This document shows positions 36,960 to 47,007 of a DNA stretch of 64,000 bases, piece by piece. The stretch is from Dromiciops gliroides (lineage: Eukaryota > Chordata > Mammalia > Microbiotheria > Microbiotheriidae), in NCBI RefSeq assembly GCF_019393635.1, contig NC_057861.1:306053468-306117467 (forward strand), read 5' to 3'. The notes under the pieces were generated by a model. That model was given only the letters and a program-made list of their open reading frames with translations. It was not told the DNA's origin and did not search any database. Every line of letters begins with the position of its first letter. Position 1 is the stretch's first letter. Position numbers and translations under genes: made by a program.

Positions 36960-37400
36960 TTACCATCTGCTGGGTTGTATTTAGAAAGTGATTGGGGACA
37001 GGCTGAGTAAGATAAATGCCACAGATGATGAAGTTGCATTATGTTTTAGCAAGGGCTATGGCCCATCTTTTTTGTTGTTGTCTGCTCATTACTTGCTTAG
37101 AAAACTAAGCTAGAATTTGCATGCTGGATATCAATCTCGTTTCACAAATCATTTCCATTTGGCTATTTAATGGTAGATGTGTCACCCGAAGATGCAGTAT
37201 TTCCCAAAAGTCAGGAAACAAATAAATTATTACAGTTTAAAAATGAATCTATTTATTGATCTCTTTCTTTTATGCTATTAATGCTAATTGTTTTTCATGG
37301 TGCATGCATTTGGGATTCATCAAAATGAATTCTTAACGAATTTCCAAATGCAAAAATTTTTATCAGGATAACAAATAGATCCAAATCATCTAGCCATCTC
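36960..37400. promoter_or_regulatory. candidate conserved noncoding element
   Basis: About 440 bases free of repeats with many palindromic or factor-like cores: AATTTGCATGCTGG, GCTAATTG, GGTGCATGCATTTGG and AACAAATAGATCC. No coding frame. Texture resembles developmental enhancers; conservation is not measured here. Confidence 0.4.
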
Positions 37401-38150
37401 TCAAGTGGCTGCTTCACAGAACTGTGACAGCCTGCAGATGCTCAGAAGATGTCAGCAGCCTTGTAACAGGGGACTCAGTAGCTTATGAACAAGTCATAGG
37501 GTCCAATGACCTAGCACATAATGCTGGGTCCTTACAGGTAGTTGTACCTCACAAGGCCCAGTGCTGCCAGTAATCAGCCCACATAGGAGGGGACAAAGCA
37601 ACAGAGGGTTGCTGCTTGTAATGGACACTACCCCCCTGCCCTCATTGTTCTGCTGAGACAGAGTATGGATTTGAGGGAGTCAAGCTTGAAAGATACAGTG
37701 GTAGTGTCTTGAGGTATAGAAGCAGTTGTAGTGACTTAGAAAGATTTTGTTTCCCCAATCCTCATGTGAGTGTTTTCTTTGGGCATGCCAATCTAGTGGA
37801 TCCATCAACTCAGATTCCAAAGAGCTGAGTGATTGTGTCCCCATGGAGAGTTGTAGCTACTTCCCCACGGCCACCATCCAGTCCCCATAAGCTGTGTGTC
37901 TCTGGAAACACAATGGCTAACTGCACAGAAACTTGGGACACCAAGGTTGCCAAGGGGAATCTATCTTTGATTCAAGGGTACTCACAGGCTCAGTTATCTG
38001 ACACTCCTATGAATATCCCTGGCATTCTCACCCAATGGGCCTGGGTCTTGGAGGCATGGATGACATAGGTGGTGCTACTAATACCAATAGGCCTTTCCAC
38101 ATTGAGCTTACATAATGGCTATAAGTTCTGTGACGTCAGTGACCATTTCT
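37401..38150. other. no gene recognised
   Basis: Moderately GC-rich unique-looking sequence. A 79-codon plus frame at 37829-38068 has no domain. Confidence 0.4.
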
Positions 38151-38300
38151 TATTCAACAAATCCAATTCAACAGACATAAATTAAGTACCTGCTGTATGT
38201 AGAGCATTGTTTAGCATGCTGGTAGAAGCTCAAAATTTAGACATGACAACATTCTTGCTCTTGAAGAGTTTATAGTCTGGTGGAAGGTGGGGAGAGACTA
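38150..38300 (-). repeat. L2-related 3' tail
   Basis: 'ataaattaagtacctgctgt', 'atgtagagcattgtttagca', 'ttgaagagtttatagtctgg'. Confidence 0.6.
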
Positions 38301-38514
38301 CATCACAGATAACTATAACACAATATTATTTAGTGTATACTTTTTTATATTCCCCACAGATCTAAGCATGATATCATGCATAGGAAAAATGCTTAATTTT
38401 CAGTAATTTTTTTTAAAAAAGAGAAACAAGTTTATGTAATAATATAAAACAAATCATATGTTAAAATTCTATGGGAAGATAATTAATGAATATGAGTCAG
38501 AGTGGAGCAGAATA

Positions 38515-38670
38515 TCTATGGTAGGAGGGACCCTGGATATAAAAACAGAGGACTTGGGTTCTAATCTCAGGTTTATTACTTAATACCTATGTGACCTTAA
38601 GCAAGTCACTTAACCTCGTTGAGCATTGGTTTCCTCAGTTATAAAATGAGTGAGTTGGACCAGATCAGAG
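38515..38670 (+). repeat. MIR/THER1-type CORE-SINE, interrupted
   Basis: 'gacttgggttctaatctcag', 'accttaagcaagtcacttaa', 'aaaatgagtgagttggacca'. The end of the MIR ('ggactaaatgatctcatagg', 38814 on) is displaced by about 145 bases of inserted DNA. Confidence 0.65.
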
Positions 38671-38734
38671 GTGCACAACTTGGGGTCTCCAGGCTGCTAG
38701 CCTCTAGCAAAACCCCTGAATGGAGGTAATTGGG

Positions 38735-38813
38735 GGAAGAGGAAGCACAATATAACATAGATGATTTGTGGTTTTCTAAGTCAATATTCTTTCACAGGGA
38801 TCTGTTTCTACTG
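38735..38813 (-). mobile_element. hAT (OposCharlie-like) DNA transposon fragment
   Basis: The order 'aacatagatgatttgtggtt', 'ttctaagtcaatattc', 'acagggatctgtttctac' is the reverse of the same landmarks in the element at 53010-53209. It sits inside the MIR that begins at 38515. Boundaries are uncertain. Confidence 0.5.
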
Positions 38814-39115
38814 GACTAAATGATCTCATAGGTCCCTTCCAGGTTTGCACCTATCATCCTAAACCAGCATCTTGGAGGAAGTGAATCTTAATCATGGAAG
38901 TAAAGGAAGTGATGAATAGAGATGATTAGAATTCAGGGAGGAAGGTGTTCCAATCAGAGGGAACAGAGAATTTAGATGATCAGAATTGGTGACAAATAAG
39001 AAGTAGCCTGGTTTGAGCAGAGGGCCTAAACAGGTCATTATTTTTTTTTCTTTCTATGTCTTTATTGAATTTTATTTTTCCCCCACTTCTTTTAGAAACA
39101 ACAAAAGGCGGGTTG

Positions 39116-39402
39116 GGGCCGCTAGGTGGTGCAGTAGATAGAGCACTGACCCTGAAGTTGGAGGACCTAAGTTCAAGACACTTACTAGCTGTGTGATCCT
39201 GGACAAGTCACTTAACCCCAATTGCCTTAAACATCTGGAGCCATCTCCAGTCATCCTGATATATATCTTGCCACTGGACCCAGATGGCTCTAGAGGAGAG
39301 AGTGAGGTTGGTGGGTCTTGCATAGCCCTCCCTCACTTAAATTCAACTCAATGCAAGTCATGACATCACTCTGTTGTCATGATCCTCTTTAAAAATGAAG
39401 GA
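39116..39402 (+). mobile_element. CORE-SINE head joined to an RTE-type SINE tail
   Basis: A tRNA-like head (GGGGCCGCTAGGTGGTGC) runs to CCCCAATTGCCTTAAA, then continues as 'gacccagatggctctagagg', 'agagtgaggttggtgggtct', 'agccctccctcacttaaatt', 'gtcatgatcctctttaaaaa' and GAAGGACATACT. That second half is the tail I associate with RTE-mobilised marsupial SINEs, so this is a composite SINE rather than a short WSINE. Confidence 0.7.
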
Positions 39403-39511
39403 CATACTATTTCTTTTGTTTTTGGTGCTGATTTTTTTCTATTTTGAGGTTTTTTGTCATTGCTCTGATTTTTCTCTTATAACATGACTAATGCAGAAAT
39501 ATGTTTAATGT

Positions 39512-39580
<69 letters not shown>

Positions 39581-39735
39581 CTATATCAGATTACCTGCTA
39601 TCTAGGGGAGGGGGAAGGGAGGAGAGGGAGAGAGAAAAATCTGAAATTGGAAAGCTTGTATAAACAAAAGTTGAGAACTATCTTTACATGTAACGGGAAA
39701 AAAATAAAACACTTTATTAATTAAAAAAAGGAATG
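39403..39735 (+). mobile_element. L1 LINE 3' untranslated end
   Basis: Sense order: 'cataacatgactaatgcaga' (39478 region), GT/TA microsatellite, 'cctatatcagattacctgct', GGGGAGGGGGAAGGGAGG tract, 'ctatctttacatgtaacg', AATAAAACACTT and an A-rich end. It matches the reverse-strand copy at 46790-47080 closely, including the microsatellite position. Confidence 0.85.
39522..39574. repeat. (TA)n microsatellite within L1 end
   Basis: 53 bases of perfect TA preceded by a GT run (39512-39521). Confidence 0.97.
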
Positions 39736-39807
39736 AAGGACAAACAATATATAAGTTATCAACAAATCAACAAGCCTGAACTAGTAAAAGCTAATATACA
39801 GAGCTAG

Positions 39808-39945
39808 AAGGTCTTCAAAGTACTTTACATATACCTATTAGCTTATTTGAGCCTCACAGCAACTCTGAGGGAAGTGCCATTATTATCTTTGTTTTACAGA
39901 AGAGGAAACTGATAAGAAGGTTAAGTGAATTTTGTCTAGTGTCAC
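39808..39945 (-). repeat. MIR/THER1-type CORE-SINE
   Basis: 'caaagtactttacatatacc', 'tgagcctcacagcaactctg', 'gttttacagaagaggaaact'. Confidence 0.65.
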
Positions 39946-40180
39946 TGGGCAGCTAGATGATAAAATTCTGGGCCTGAAGTCAGGAATAATCATCTTCCTG
40001 AGATCAAATCTGGCCTCAGATATTTACTAACCATGTGACCTGGGCAAGTCACCGAACCCCATTTATCTCTGTTTCCTAATCTGTAAAATGGGCTGAAGAA
40101 GGAAATGGCAAATCACTTAGTATCTTTGCCAAGAAATCCCCAAATGGAGTCATGAAGAATTGGACCCAACCAAACAACAG
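39946..40180 (+). mobile_element. full-length Mar1-type CORE-SINE
   Basis: 'gggcagctagatgataaaat', 'atctctgtttcctaatctgt', 'gaagaaggaaatggcaaatc', terminal ACCAAACAACAG. It directly abuts the MIR copy at its left. Confidence 0.88.
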
Positions 40181-41004
40181 GAAGTCTAAAGTGTTATACA
40201 CTATAGGAGGTGTCTGAGTTGGGATTCCAGCCCTGATCTTGCTGACAACTGATTATATGAACTGAAACTAGGGGGAAGTAAGGTGGAAAGCTATCTAGGG
40301 TACAGGATTATGTAATGTGATGATTAAGTATCATTCTTTATAAATGCAAACATTTAAAATGGCAGAAAATGCTATTTTCCATTGTATTTATTTTGCATTA
40401 AATAAAAATTTACATATTAATTATAGTAAAGGACCAAAATACTTGCCATATAGGAAAAGAGGTGGCAAAAATTTCCAAAGTAAGAACTTTTGGGGTGGCA
40501 ATGAAGAAGCAACATTATTTGACTTTGTTGAGGACATGCAGGTGCCCTATCCTGGCTATATTCATTTTATGTTTTGAAAAATGACCAGAGCAAGTCCCGT
40601 TCTTTTTTTTTTTCTCTCCACAACCCCCCAAGCTTCCTGACTAAGGATCTGGAGTGTCCATTTTTCTTTTGCTGTTCCTTAAATTCCAGAACTTACAGAA
40701 TGAATCTACAAAAGATTCAAGAAGCCAGATAACAGTACTACACAGTGAATGAGAGCCATTATCTCAGTAGGTGGAATGGAGAAACTTGGCTCTCTCCTGG
40801 GGTAATGTATGACTAGAAAAGATAGTCTATAGAACATCTTCTGTGGACCAGTCAAAGAAAATGTCATGCATCTACAGCTCCACAAATAGTCCCTTTCTTT
40901 TCTTGTTCTCTCATTACAATCTATCATATCCTTTATTATGGGAAAACCCCTCCCTTCCTGACTCTCATCTGGAACCTTGCTCACATTAAAAATAATAGAC
41001 ATTT
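40181..41004. other. no gene recognised
   Basis: AT-rich unique-looking sequence. The 98-codon minus frame (41002-40706) has no domain I know. Confidence 0.4.
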
Positions 41005-41128
41005 GGGGCAGCTAGGTGGTGCAGTGGATAGAGCACCGGCCCTGGATCCAGGAAGACCTGATTTCAAATCTGGCCTCAGACACTTGACACTGGATCCAGG
41101 GCTGGTGCTTGATCCACCTAGCTGCCCC
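41005..41128. mobile_element. SINE foldback: head-to-head WSINE fragments
   Basis: A sense SINE 5' half starts at 41005 (GGGGCAGCTAGGTGG). After 41090 the sequence turns into the reverse complement of the same head and ends CACCTAGCTGCCCC at 41128. Arms 41005-41050 and 41091-41128 pair around a loop of about 40 bases; the left arm ends TGGATCCA and the right arm begins with it. No A-tail is present. Confidence 0.88.
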
Positions 41129-41159
41129 TTGCTCTTTCCAGTTTTAAGACTTAATGAAT

Positions 41160-41311
41160 GGGGCAGCTAGGTGGCGCAGTGGGTAAAGCACTGGCCCTGG
41201 ATTCAGGAGTACCTGAGTTCAAATCTGGCCTCAGACACTTGACACTTACTAGCTGTGTGACCCTGGGCAAGTCACTTAACCCTCATTGCCCTGCCCCCCC
41301 CCAAAAAAAAA
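41160..41311 (+). mobile_element. WSINE/Mar1-type CORE-SINE
   Basis: Complete sense copy only 31 bases after the foldback, subtype GATTCAGG / CACTTGACACTT / CCCTCATTGCCC, ending C9 then A9. Confidence 0.95.
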
Positions 41312-41619
41312 CTGCAAGAAGCTGAAGGGATTTTACAACTGAAACTGAGGCTCAGAGAGGGGAAATAACTTGACCAAATTTATATAGCAAACTAGTGACT
41401 GAGATAAGGCTACCTTCCAGTGTTTCTAACTCCTAGTAGGCCTGGGGGATTTTACTATCTCAACCTACAAGAGTTTGAAGTTAAAAACAATAACTTGCTT
41501 GTAAGAGACAGGGATAGTATTCCCTATGTAGAACATGGTCCACTGGAGGTGTTTAATCAATAATCAATATGTTAACTTCTCATTTGCATTGTCTAACAGG
41601 ATAGTGATAGAACTCAGGA

Positions 41620-41745
41620 ATTAAAAATTTTTGAAGATAATCTACTCTAAATCCTTTATTTTATAGATGAGGAAAATGAGAGAGGAAGGGACATGTCCAA
41701 GGTCATAGCAAGTTGGCGGCAGAGCTACTGTTATAATTCAGAGCC
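41620..41745 (-). repeat. MIR-like relic
   Basis: 'cctttattttatagatgagg' and 'gacatgtccaaggtcatagc' are antisense MIR landmarks. Confidence 0.5.
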
Positions 41746-41849
41746 TTAGAGCCTTTTAAACAGATCATCCTCCTAAACTCCCTCAAATCAGTTTCCCTAT
41801 TGTACTTGAAGGCAAGGTCATAGCATTAACTTGCCCATAGGAAGGAACT

Positions 41850-41955
41850 CTGACTTTGTCTCCAGGATAAGTTTTTTATATTGTGTAAAAGAAATCTACT
41901 CTTACATGAATTGATGTAGACTAAAATAAACAGAACCAAGAGAAAATCAAAACAA
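41850..41955 (+). mobile_element. L1 LINE 3' region fragment
   Basis: 'catgaattgatgtagactaa' and 'aataaacagaaccaagagaa' recall the region just after the L1 second reading frame, as at 42535-42580. It lies upstream of a second L1 piece that restarts earlier in the element, so these are separate insertions or a rearrangement. Confidence 0.5.
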
Positions 41956-42189
41956 GACTGAGGTTTCAACTCATGCCCAACAAATTTGTAATGATAACAA
42001 AACATGAGAATAGTAATTGTTGGAGGGCTTGTGGGAAGAAAAACACACTTGTGCATTGCTGGTGGAGCTACTAATCAATATAACCATTTGGGAAAAGAAT
42101 GTGGAATTATGTAAATAAATTCACTAAAATGTCCATGCTCTTTGACCCAGAGATTCCTCTACAAATCACATACCCCCAAAGGGATGATT

Positions 42190-42337
42190 GTTTTATGATT
42201 GTTTTGTTTTGTTTTTGCTGGGCAATGAAGGTTAAGTGTCTGAGGCTGGATTTGAACTCAGGTCCTGCTGAATCCAGGGCTGGTGCTTTATCCACTGCAG
42301 CACCTAGCTGCTCTTCCCTGCTGCCCTGTCCCCACCA
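42190..42337 (-). mobile_element. WSINE/Mar1-type CORE-SINE with internal deletion, nested in L1
   Basis: Antisense copy lacking 'gacttgcccagggtcacaca'. The host motif AAAGGGATGATTG occurs at 42177-42189 and again at 42338-42350, a 13-base target duplication. Confidence 0.92.
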
Positions 42338-42839
42338 AAGGGATGATTGATAAACACACAGTCCCTATATACAACAAAATATTTACAACAGGACTTCTTG
42401 TGGTAACAAAGAACTGGAAACAAATTAGATGCCTATCAATTGGGGAATGGCTAAACAAAGTGTGGTACACCAATGGAATGAAATATAACTGTGCTACAAG
42501 AAACAATGAACATGATGAATACAAAGATGCATATGACTTATGTAAACTGATGCAGAATAAAATAAACCAACTCAAGAAAAGAATATACACAACTACAACA
42601 ATGTATACGGAAGAAAAAAAAACAATCACCACAAAACAATTGAAAGTAAATGTTTCAAAGGGACAAAGATTAAGCATGACCCTCAAAGAAGAGATATAAG
42701 AAGACACCTCCACAACTTTGAAGAATTGGGAGATCCACAAGTGTGGAATATTGTAAATATTTTCAGATTTTGGGGGGATATATTGATTGGCTTTTCTAAC
42801 TGTTTTGTTCTTTTTTTCATTTAAAATATTCTTTACAGT

Positions 42840-42993
42840 AGGGCAGCTAGGTGGTGCAGTGGATAAAGCACTGGCCCTGGATTCAGGAGCACCTGAGTTC
42901 AAATCCGGCCTCAGACACTTGACACTTACCAGCTGTGTGACCCTGGGCAAGTCACTTAACCCTCATTGCCCCACAAAAACAAACAAAATAAAA
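42840..42993 (+). mobile_element. WSINE/Mar1-type CORE-SINE nested in L1, 15-bp target duplication
   Basis: Complete sense copy; TAAAATATTCTTTAC at 42822-42836 and 42994-43008. Tail AACAAACAAAATAAAA. Confidence 0.96.
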
Positions 42994-43182
42994 TAAAATA
43001 TTCTTTACTAAAGGGGATGGCTCTCTGGGAAAGAAGAGGAGCAGAGATACAGGGGGAATGTAATTGATGCAGAAACAAAAGATGTTAATAAAATTATTTT
43101 TTTAAAAAAAGAACAGGGGAACTGTTAGACAATTTCCTTGCAAAGGAACATAATTTTGAAAAACTTAAGAATTGTGATCAAT

Positions 43183-43328
43183 GGGGCAGCTAGGTGGCAC
43201 AGTGGATAGAGCACTGGCCCTGGAGTCAGGAGGACCTGAGTTCAAATATGGCCTCAGACACTTAACACTTACTAGCTGTGTGGCCTTAGGCAAGTCACTT
43301 AACCCCAATTGCCTCACACACACAAAAA
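43183..43328 (+). mobile_element. WSINE/Mar1-type CORE-SINE, 17-bp target duplication
   Basis: Complete sense copy, subtype GAGTCAGG / CACTTAACACTT / CCCCAATTGCC. AAGAATTGTGATCAATG at 43167-43183 is repeated at 43329-43345. The tail is (CA)n then A7. Confidence 0.97.
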
Positions 43329-43458
43329 AAGAATTGTGATCAATGCAATGACTATTCATAACTTTATAGGGTAATTATGAAGCATGTTTTCTGCCTCCTG
43401 GTGGAAAGGTGATGGACGAAGTACAGAATGAAAGATTTCTGTTATGAACAATGTTTTA

Positions 43459-43461
<3 letters not shown>

Positions 43462-43490
<29 letters not shown>
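43462..43490. repeat. (TC)n microsatellite
   Basis: 29-base TC run, followed by a short TA run at 43518-43533. Frames across it are artefacts. Confidence 0.95.
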
Positions 43491-43491
<1 letters not shown>

Positions 43492-43631
43492 AACATTTGT
43501 ACATATTTGTACATGTATATATATATATATATATCACTGAAACAAAAAATACACAAGAAAATGAAAGGTTCAGAAAAGGACACAAACAGAGCAATTTGGA
43601 TTCTACTGTGTCAAATTTAATAAACACTTTG

Positions 43632-43768
43632 GGGGGCAGCTAGGTGGTGCAGTGGATAAAGCACCAGCCCTAGATTCAGGAGGATGAGTTCAAATCCAGC
43701 CTCTGGCACTTGATACTTACTAGTTGTGTGACCCTGGGCAAGTCACTTAACCCTCATTGTCCCACAAA
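43632..43768 (+). mobile_element. WSINE/Mar1-type CORE-SINE
   Basis: Sense copy with a small deletion before the B-box (AGGAGGATGAGTTCAAATCC); ends CCCTCATTGTCCCACAAAAT. Confidence 0.93.
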
Positions 43769-44303
43769 ATATTGTACATAACATAACATAACATATAATT
43801 TCATTTTGGGGTCTATTTGGGGTATATTGAAGTGTGTGTGTGTTTGTTGATTAAGTTATTTACAAAAAAGAAACTTTTTTAAGTTCACATGAATATTTAT
43901 TTCTTATTTCACCCTATTACTTCCTTCTGAAGGCTGAACAAATGGAACAAATATATAAAGTGAACAACGGCAGAAATGTTGGTCCTTTTAATTTTTTATG
44001 TCCCATTAATTTTTTATTATTAGACATGAGTGATTAGAGTCTTGGGCTAGGAGGTCCTATGCTTGAAAGCCACAGGATGGGTAACAACAGTCACCATGTC
44101 TAATCAGTCATCTCTATAGTCTGGATTTTCAGGAAGAGGCATCATGACCTTTCTAAAGGTGACCAGAAGCTTACTATAGTTTTACTTAGTAACAAGAGAA
44201 CCAGAATGTTACCAAAGGTAGGTATAGTCATTGCTGCTTATTTCAGCAAACTATAAGCTTATAGTGGAATTTTTGCTACAAATTAGAAGTGCAAAGAATA
44301 CTG

Positions 44304-44304
<1 letters not shown>
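43769..44304. other. no gene recognised
   Basis: AT-rich unique-looking sequence with ACATA repeats at 43779-43798. Confidence 0.4.

Positions 44305-44349
<45 letters not shown>
44305..44349. repeat. (AC)n-(AT)n compound microsatellite
   Basis: AC run 44305-44337, AT run to 44349, then imperfect ACATA/GTATG units to about 44430. Confidence 0.96.
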
Positions 44350-44484
44350 CACATACATCACATACACAGCACATGTGTGTATACACATATGTATGTGTGG
44401 AGATATGTATATGTGTATGTATATATAATTTACATATTCCCACCCACTCCCAACCTACCAGGAAAGAAACAAAAGCCTTGTAAG

Positions 44485-44660
44485 AGGCATCCAGAGACCT
44501 GGGTTTTACAATACCACTAATCAGTTATGCAATTTTGATTGTCATTTAACTCTCTCTGAATCTCAGTTTCATCTGCAAAACAAGCATGATATCTCCCATT
44601 CCAACTTCAAAAAATGGTTTTATGGATGAAATTAGATATTTATAAAAGTGTCCCAAGAGG
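44485..44660 (+). repeat. MIR/THER1-type CORE-SINE
   Basis: 'cagagacctgggttttacaa', 'gattgtcatttaactctct', 'tcagtttcatctgcaaaaca' in sense order. Confidence 0.6.
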
Positions 44661-44860
44661 TATATTCTATACAAGTGAGAGGATGCTTTTACATTTTCTT
44701 TTAGTTTTCTTTGAACATTTATTGTTGGGGAAAAAAGAAAACAAAATGTTTTACATTCACATTCATCTTTTAAAGAACACTTGATGTTACCAGTTAATAA
44801 TTTTTATATAAAATGTCTACCACCTTTGTCAGAACTGTAGCAAATAATTTTGCTTGTCGT
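44661..44860. other. no gene recognised
   Basis: AT-rich unique-looking sequence. Confidence 0.4.
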
Positions 44861-45018
44861 TTCTTTTCTTTTTCTTTCTTTCTTTTTTCCCCCCAGGGCA
44901 ATTAGTGTTATGTGACTTGCCCAAGGTCACACAGCTAGTAAGTGTCAAGTGTCTGAGGCCAGATTTGAAGTCAGATCCTTCTGAATCCAGGGCCAGTGCT
45001 TTATCCACTGTGCCACCT
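44861..45018 (-). mobile_element. WSINE/Mar1-type CORE-SINE
   Basis: Antisense copy with a TTTCTTTC tail at the left and a head truncated at CCACCTTTG on the right. Frames through it on both strands (86 and 107 codons) are SINE translation. Confidence 0.93.
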
Positions 45019-45695
45019 TTGTGTGTCATTTCTGGTCTGTTGCAGTGGTTTGAACTTTTGGCAAGTTGGCAAAAAAGCAGTTGTTTTAGTGAGATTCCCA
45101 AACCCAAGAAGTAAATGAGTAGGGTATCTTTTTCTCTTTTTTTAATTGACAAAATTGGTGAATAATCAAGGACTAGGGAGACAGTACATTAAGAAAACAG
45201 GGGTACAATAAGAAAACTTAGCTTTCTTCTCTAGGGTTCAATTAAAAGTGGCTTCTTCCTATTTAGAGCCACGCAGGGGTTTCCCCTTCCCCACCCACTC
45301 CTCAATACTCTTCAAAGAGCGAAAGCCACACACTACCATGGGTTCCCAATGGTGCTTTTACATTTTTACATGAAAACTGATTGGGTTCCACCCTGGACAC
45401 AGCTCTCCTTAGCTCTGCAAACTCTTCATTAATTCAGTTATCTTGGAAACAAACTGCCTACCTCCAGGCTGTCCCTGGGGCAACCCTGAAGCCCTGGGGC
45501 AATGCATGCTTTGGTAATACTTAACACCTGTCTCTAGACACTGACCTTACTTGATTCTTCCTTCCTGAGGCTATTTGGATCCCTGGGTTCTGCGGATTTA
45601 TCTCTACCAATTCTAAATTACCTTTCCACTCTCTTCCATCACTGGCTTTGGTGTAGGGGGCCTGGGCCCACTGACTTCCATAAAGCAACTTCTTG
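45019..45695. other. no gene recognised
   Basis: Unique-looking sequence upstream of the L2-clade LINE. Confidence 0.4.
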
Positions 45696-45830
45696 TGGCT
45701 CTTAGATTCTTCCTACATCATTGTCCTGCAGGGTTCTTGCCTTGGGCCTCTACTCTTCTCCCTCTTCTACTTCACTTGGTGATTTCATGAGCTCCCACAG
45801 ATTTCATTATGATCTCTAAGGCGATTCTTT

Positions 45831-45991
45831 TCTTTTTTTTCTATTCTTTTTTTTTGGGGGGGGGGGCAATGATGGTTAAGTGACTTGCCCAGGGTCACAC
45901 AGCTAGTTAAGTGTCAAGTGGTCATATTTGAACTCAAGTCCTCCTGGATCCAGGGCTGGTGCTTTATCCACTGTGCCACCTAGCTGCCCCC
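45831..45991 (-). mobile_element. WSINE/Mar1-type CORE-SINE nested in L2-clade LINE
   Basis: Antisense copy, T-rich tail and G12 run at its left. Host CTAAGGCGAT (45818-45827) and CTAAAGTGAT (45992-46001) appear to be a decayed target duplication. Confidence 0.93.
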
Positions 45992-46568
45992 TAAAGTGAT
46001 AATTTTCAAATATACCTTTCCAGCCCCAACCTCTCTGCTAACCTCTAATCTCACATCCCCAAAGGCCTTTCAGACACCCCAAACTGGATGTCCAGTAGAT
46101 ATCTTAAACTAACATTTCCAAAACTGAACTCCTTATCTTTTCCCCTAAACCTCCACCCCACCTCCTAAACTCAACATAGAAAGCAACACCATCCTCCCAT
46201 CCCCAGGCTCAAAACCCAGATGCCATCCTCAGCTGCTCATTCTCTCATTATATTCAATATGTTGCCAATGCCTGTCAATTTCCCCTTTGCAACATCCCTG
46301 GAATACAGCCCTCTTTTCATCTCTGACACTGCCACCACTAGAGTGCAGGTCCTCATCACCTCATACTTGGAGTATTGCAATAGTTTACTGGTAGATCTAT
46401 GGGCCTCAAATCTCTCCCCTCTCCAATCCATTTTCCATTTAGCCACCAAAGTGATTTTCCTTCAGCAAAGATCCAACCATGTCACCCCCATCCCTATTTG
46501 ATAAACTCCAGTGGTTCCCTAATGCCTCCAAGATTGATATGTTCTGTTTGGCATTCAAAGCCCTTCTT

Positions 46569-46713
46569 TTTTTTTTTGCAGGGAAATGGGGGTTAAGTGA
46601 CTTTCTCAGGGTCACACAGCTAGTAAGTGTCAAGTGTCTGAGGCTGAATTTGAACTGAGGTCCTCCTAAATCCAGGGCCAGTGCTTTATCCACTGTACCA
46701 CCTAGCTGCCCCC
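46569..46713 (-). mobile_element. WSINE/Mar1-type CORE-SINE nested in L2-clade LINE, 15-bp duplication
   Basis: Antisense copy flanked by TTCAAAGCCCTTCTT at 46554-46568 and 46714-46728. Confidence 0.96.
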
Positions 46714-46789
46714 TTCAAAGCCCTTCTTAACCTAGCCCCCTCCTATCTTTCCAGTCTTCTTAGATCTTACTCCTAACCAAGTACTTTTT

Positions 46790-46934
46790 AAAAAAATTAA
46801 TAAAGTATTTTATTTTTTTCCATTATATGTAAAGATAGTTCTTAACCTTTGTTTATACAAGCTTTACAATTTCAGATTTTTCTCCCTCCCTCCCCTCCCT
46901 CCCCCCTCCCCTAGACAGCAGGTAATCTGATATA

Positions 46935-47007
<73 letters not shown>

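Larger units (their letters stand above)
41985..43111 (+). mobile_element. 5'-truncated L1 LINE carrying two nested SINEs
   Basis: Sense fragment of the L1 ORF2 C-terminus. Around 42100-42165 translation gives SMLFDPEIPL, like the DPAIPLLG box of L1 ORF2. After a SINE, 42370-42480 gives KIFTTGLLVVTKNWKQ and EWLNKVWYTN, corresponding to the IAAL..WK..STGEW..KLWY region. The element ends near 43111 with AATAAAATTATT and an A-run. SINEs at 42190-42337 and 42840-42993 split it. The reverse transcriptase domain is absent; the copy is dead. Confidence 0.8.

Noticed and set aside
42288..42950. 220-codon minus-strand frame, the longest in the window
   Set aside because: It begins and ends in SINE sequence (DLNSGAPESRASALST) and its middle is the antisense of L1 ORF2; no gene.
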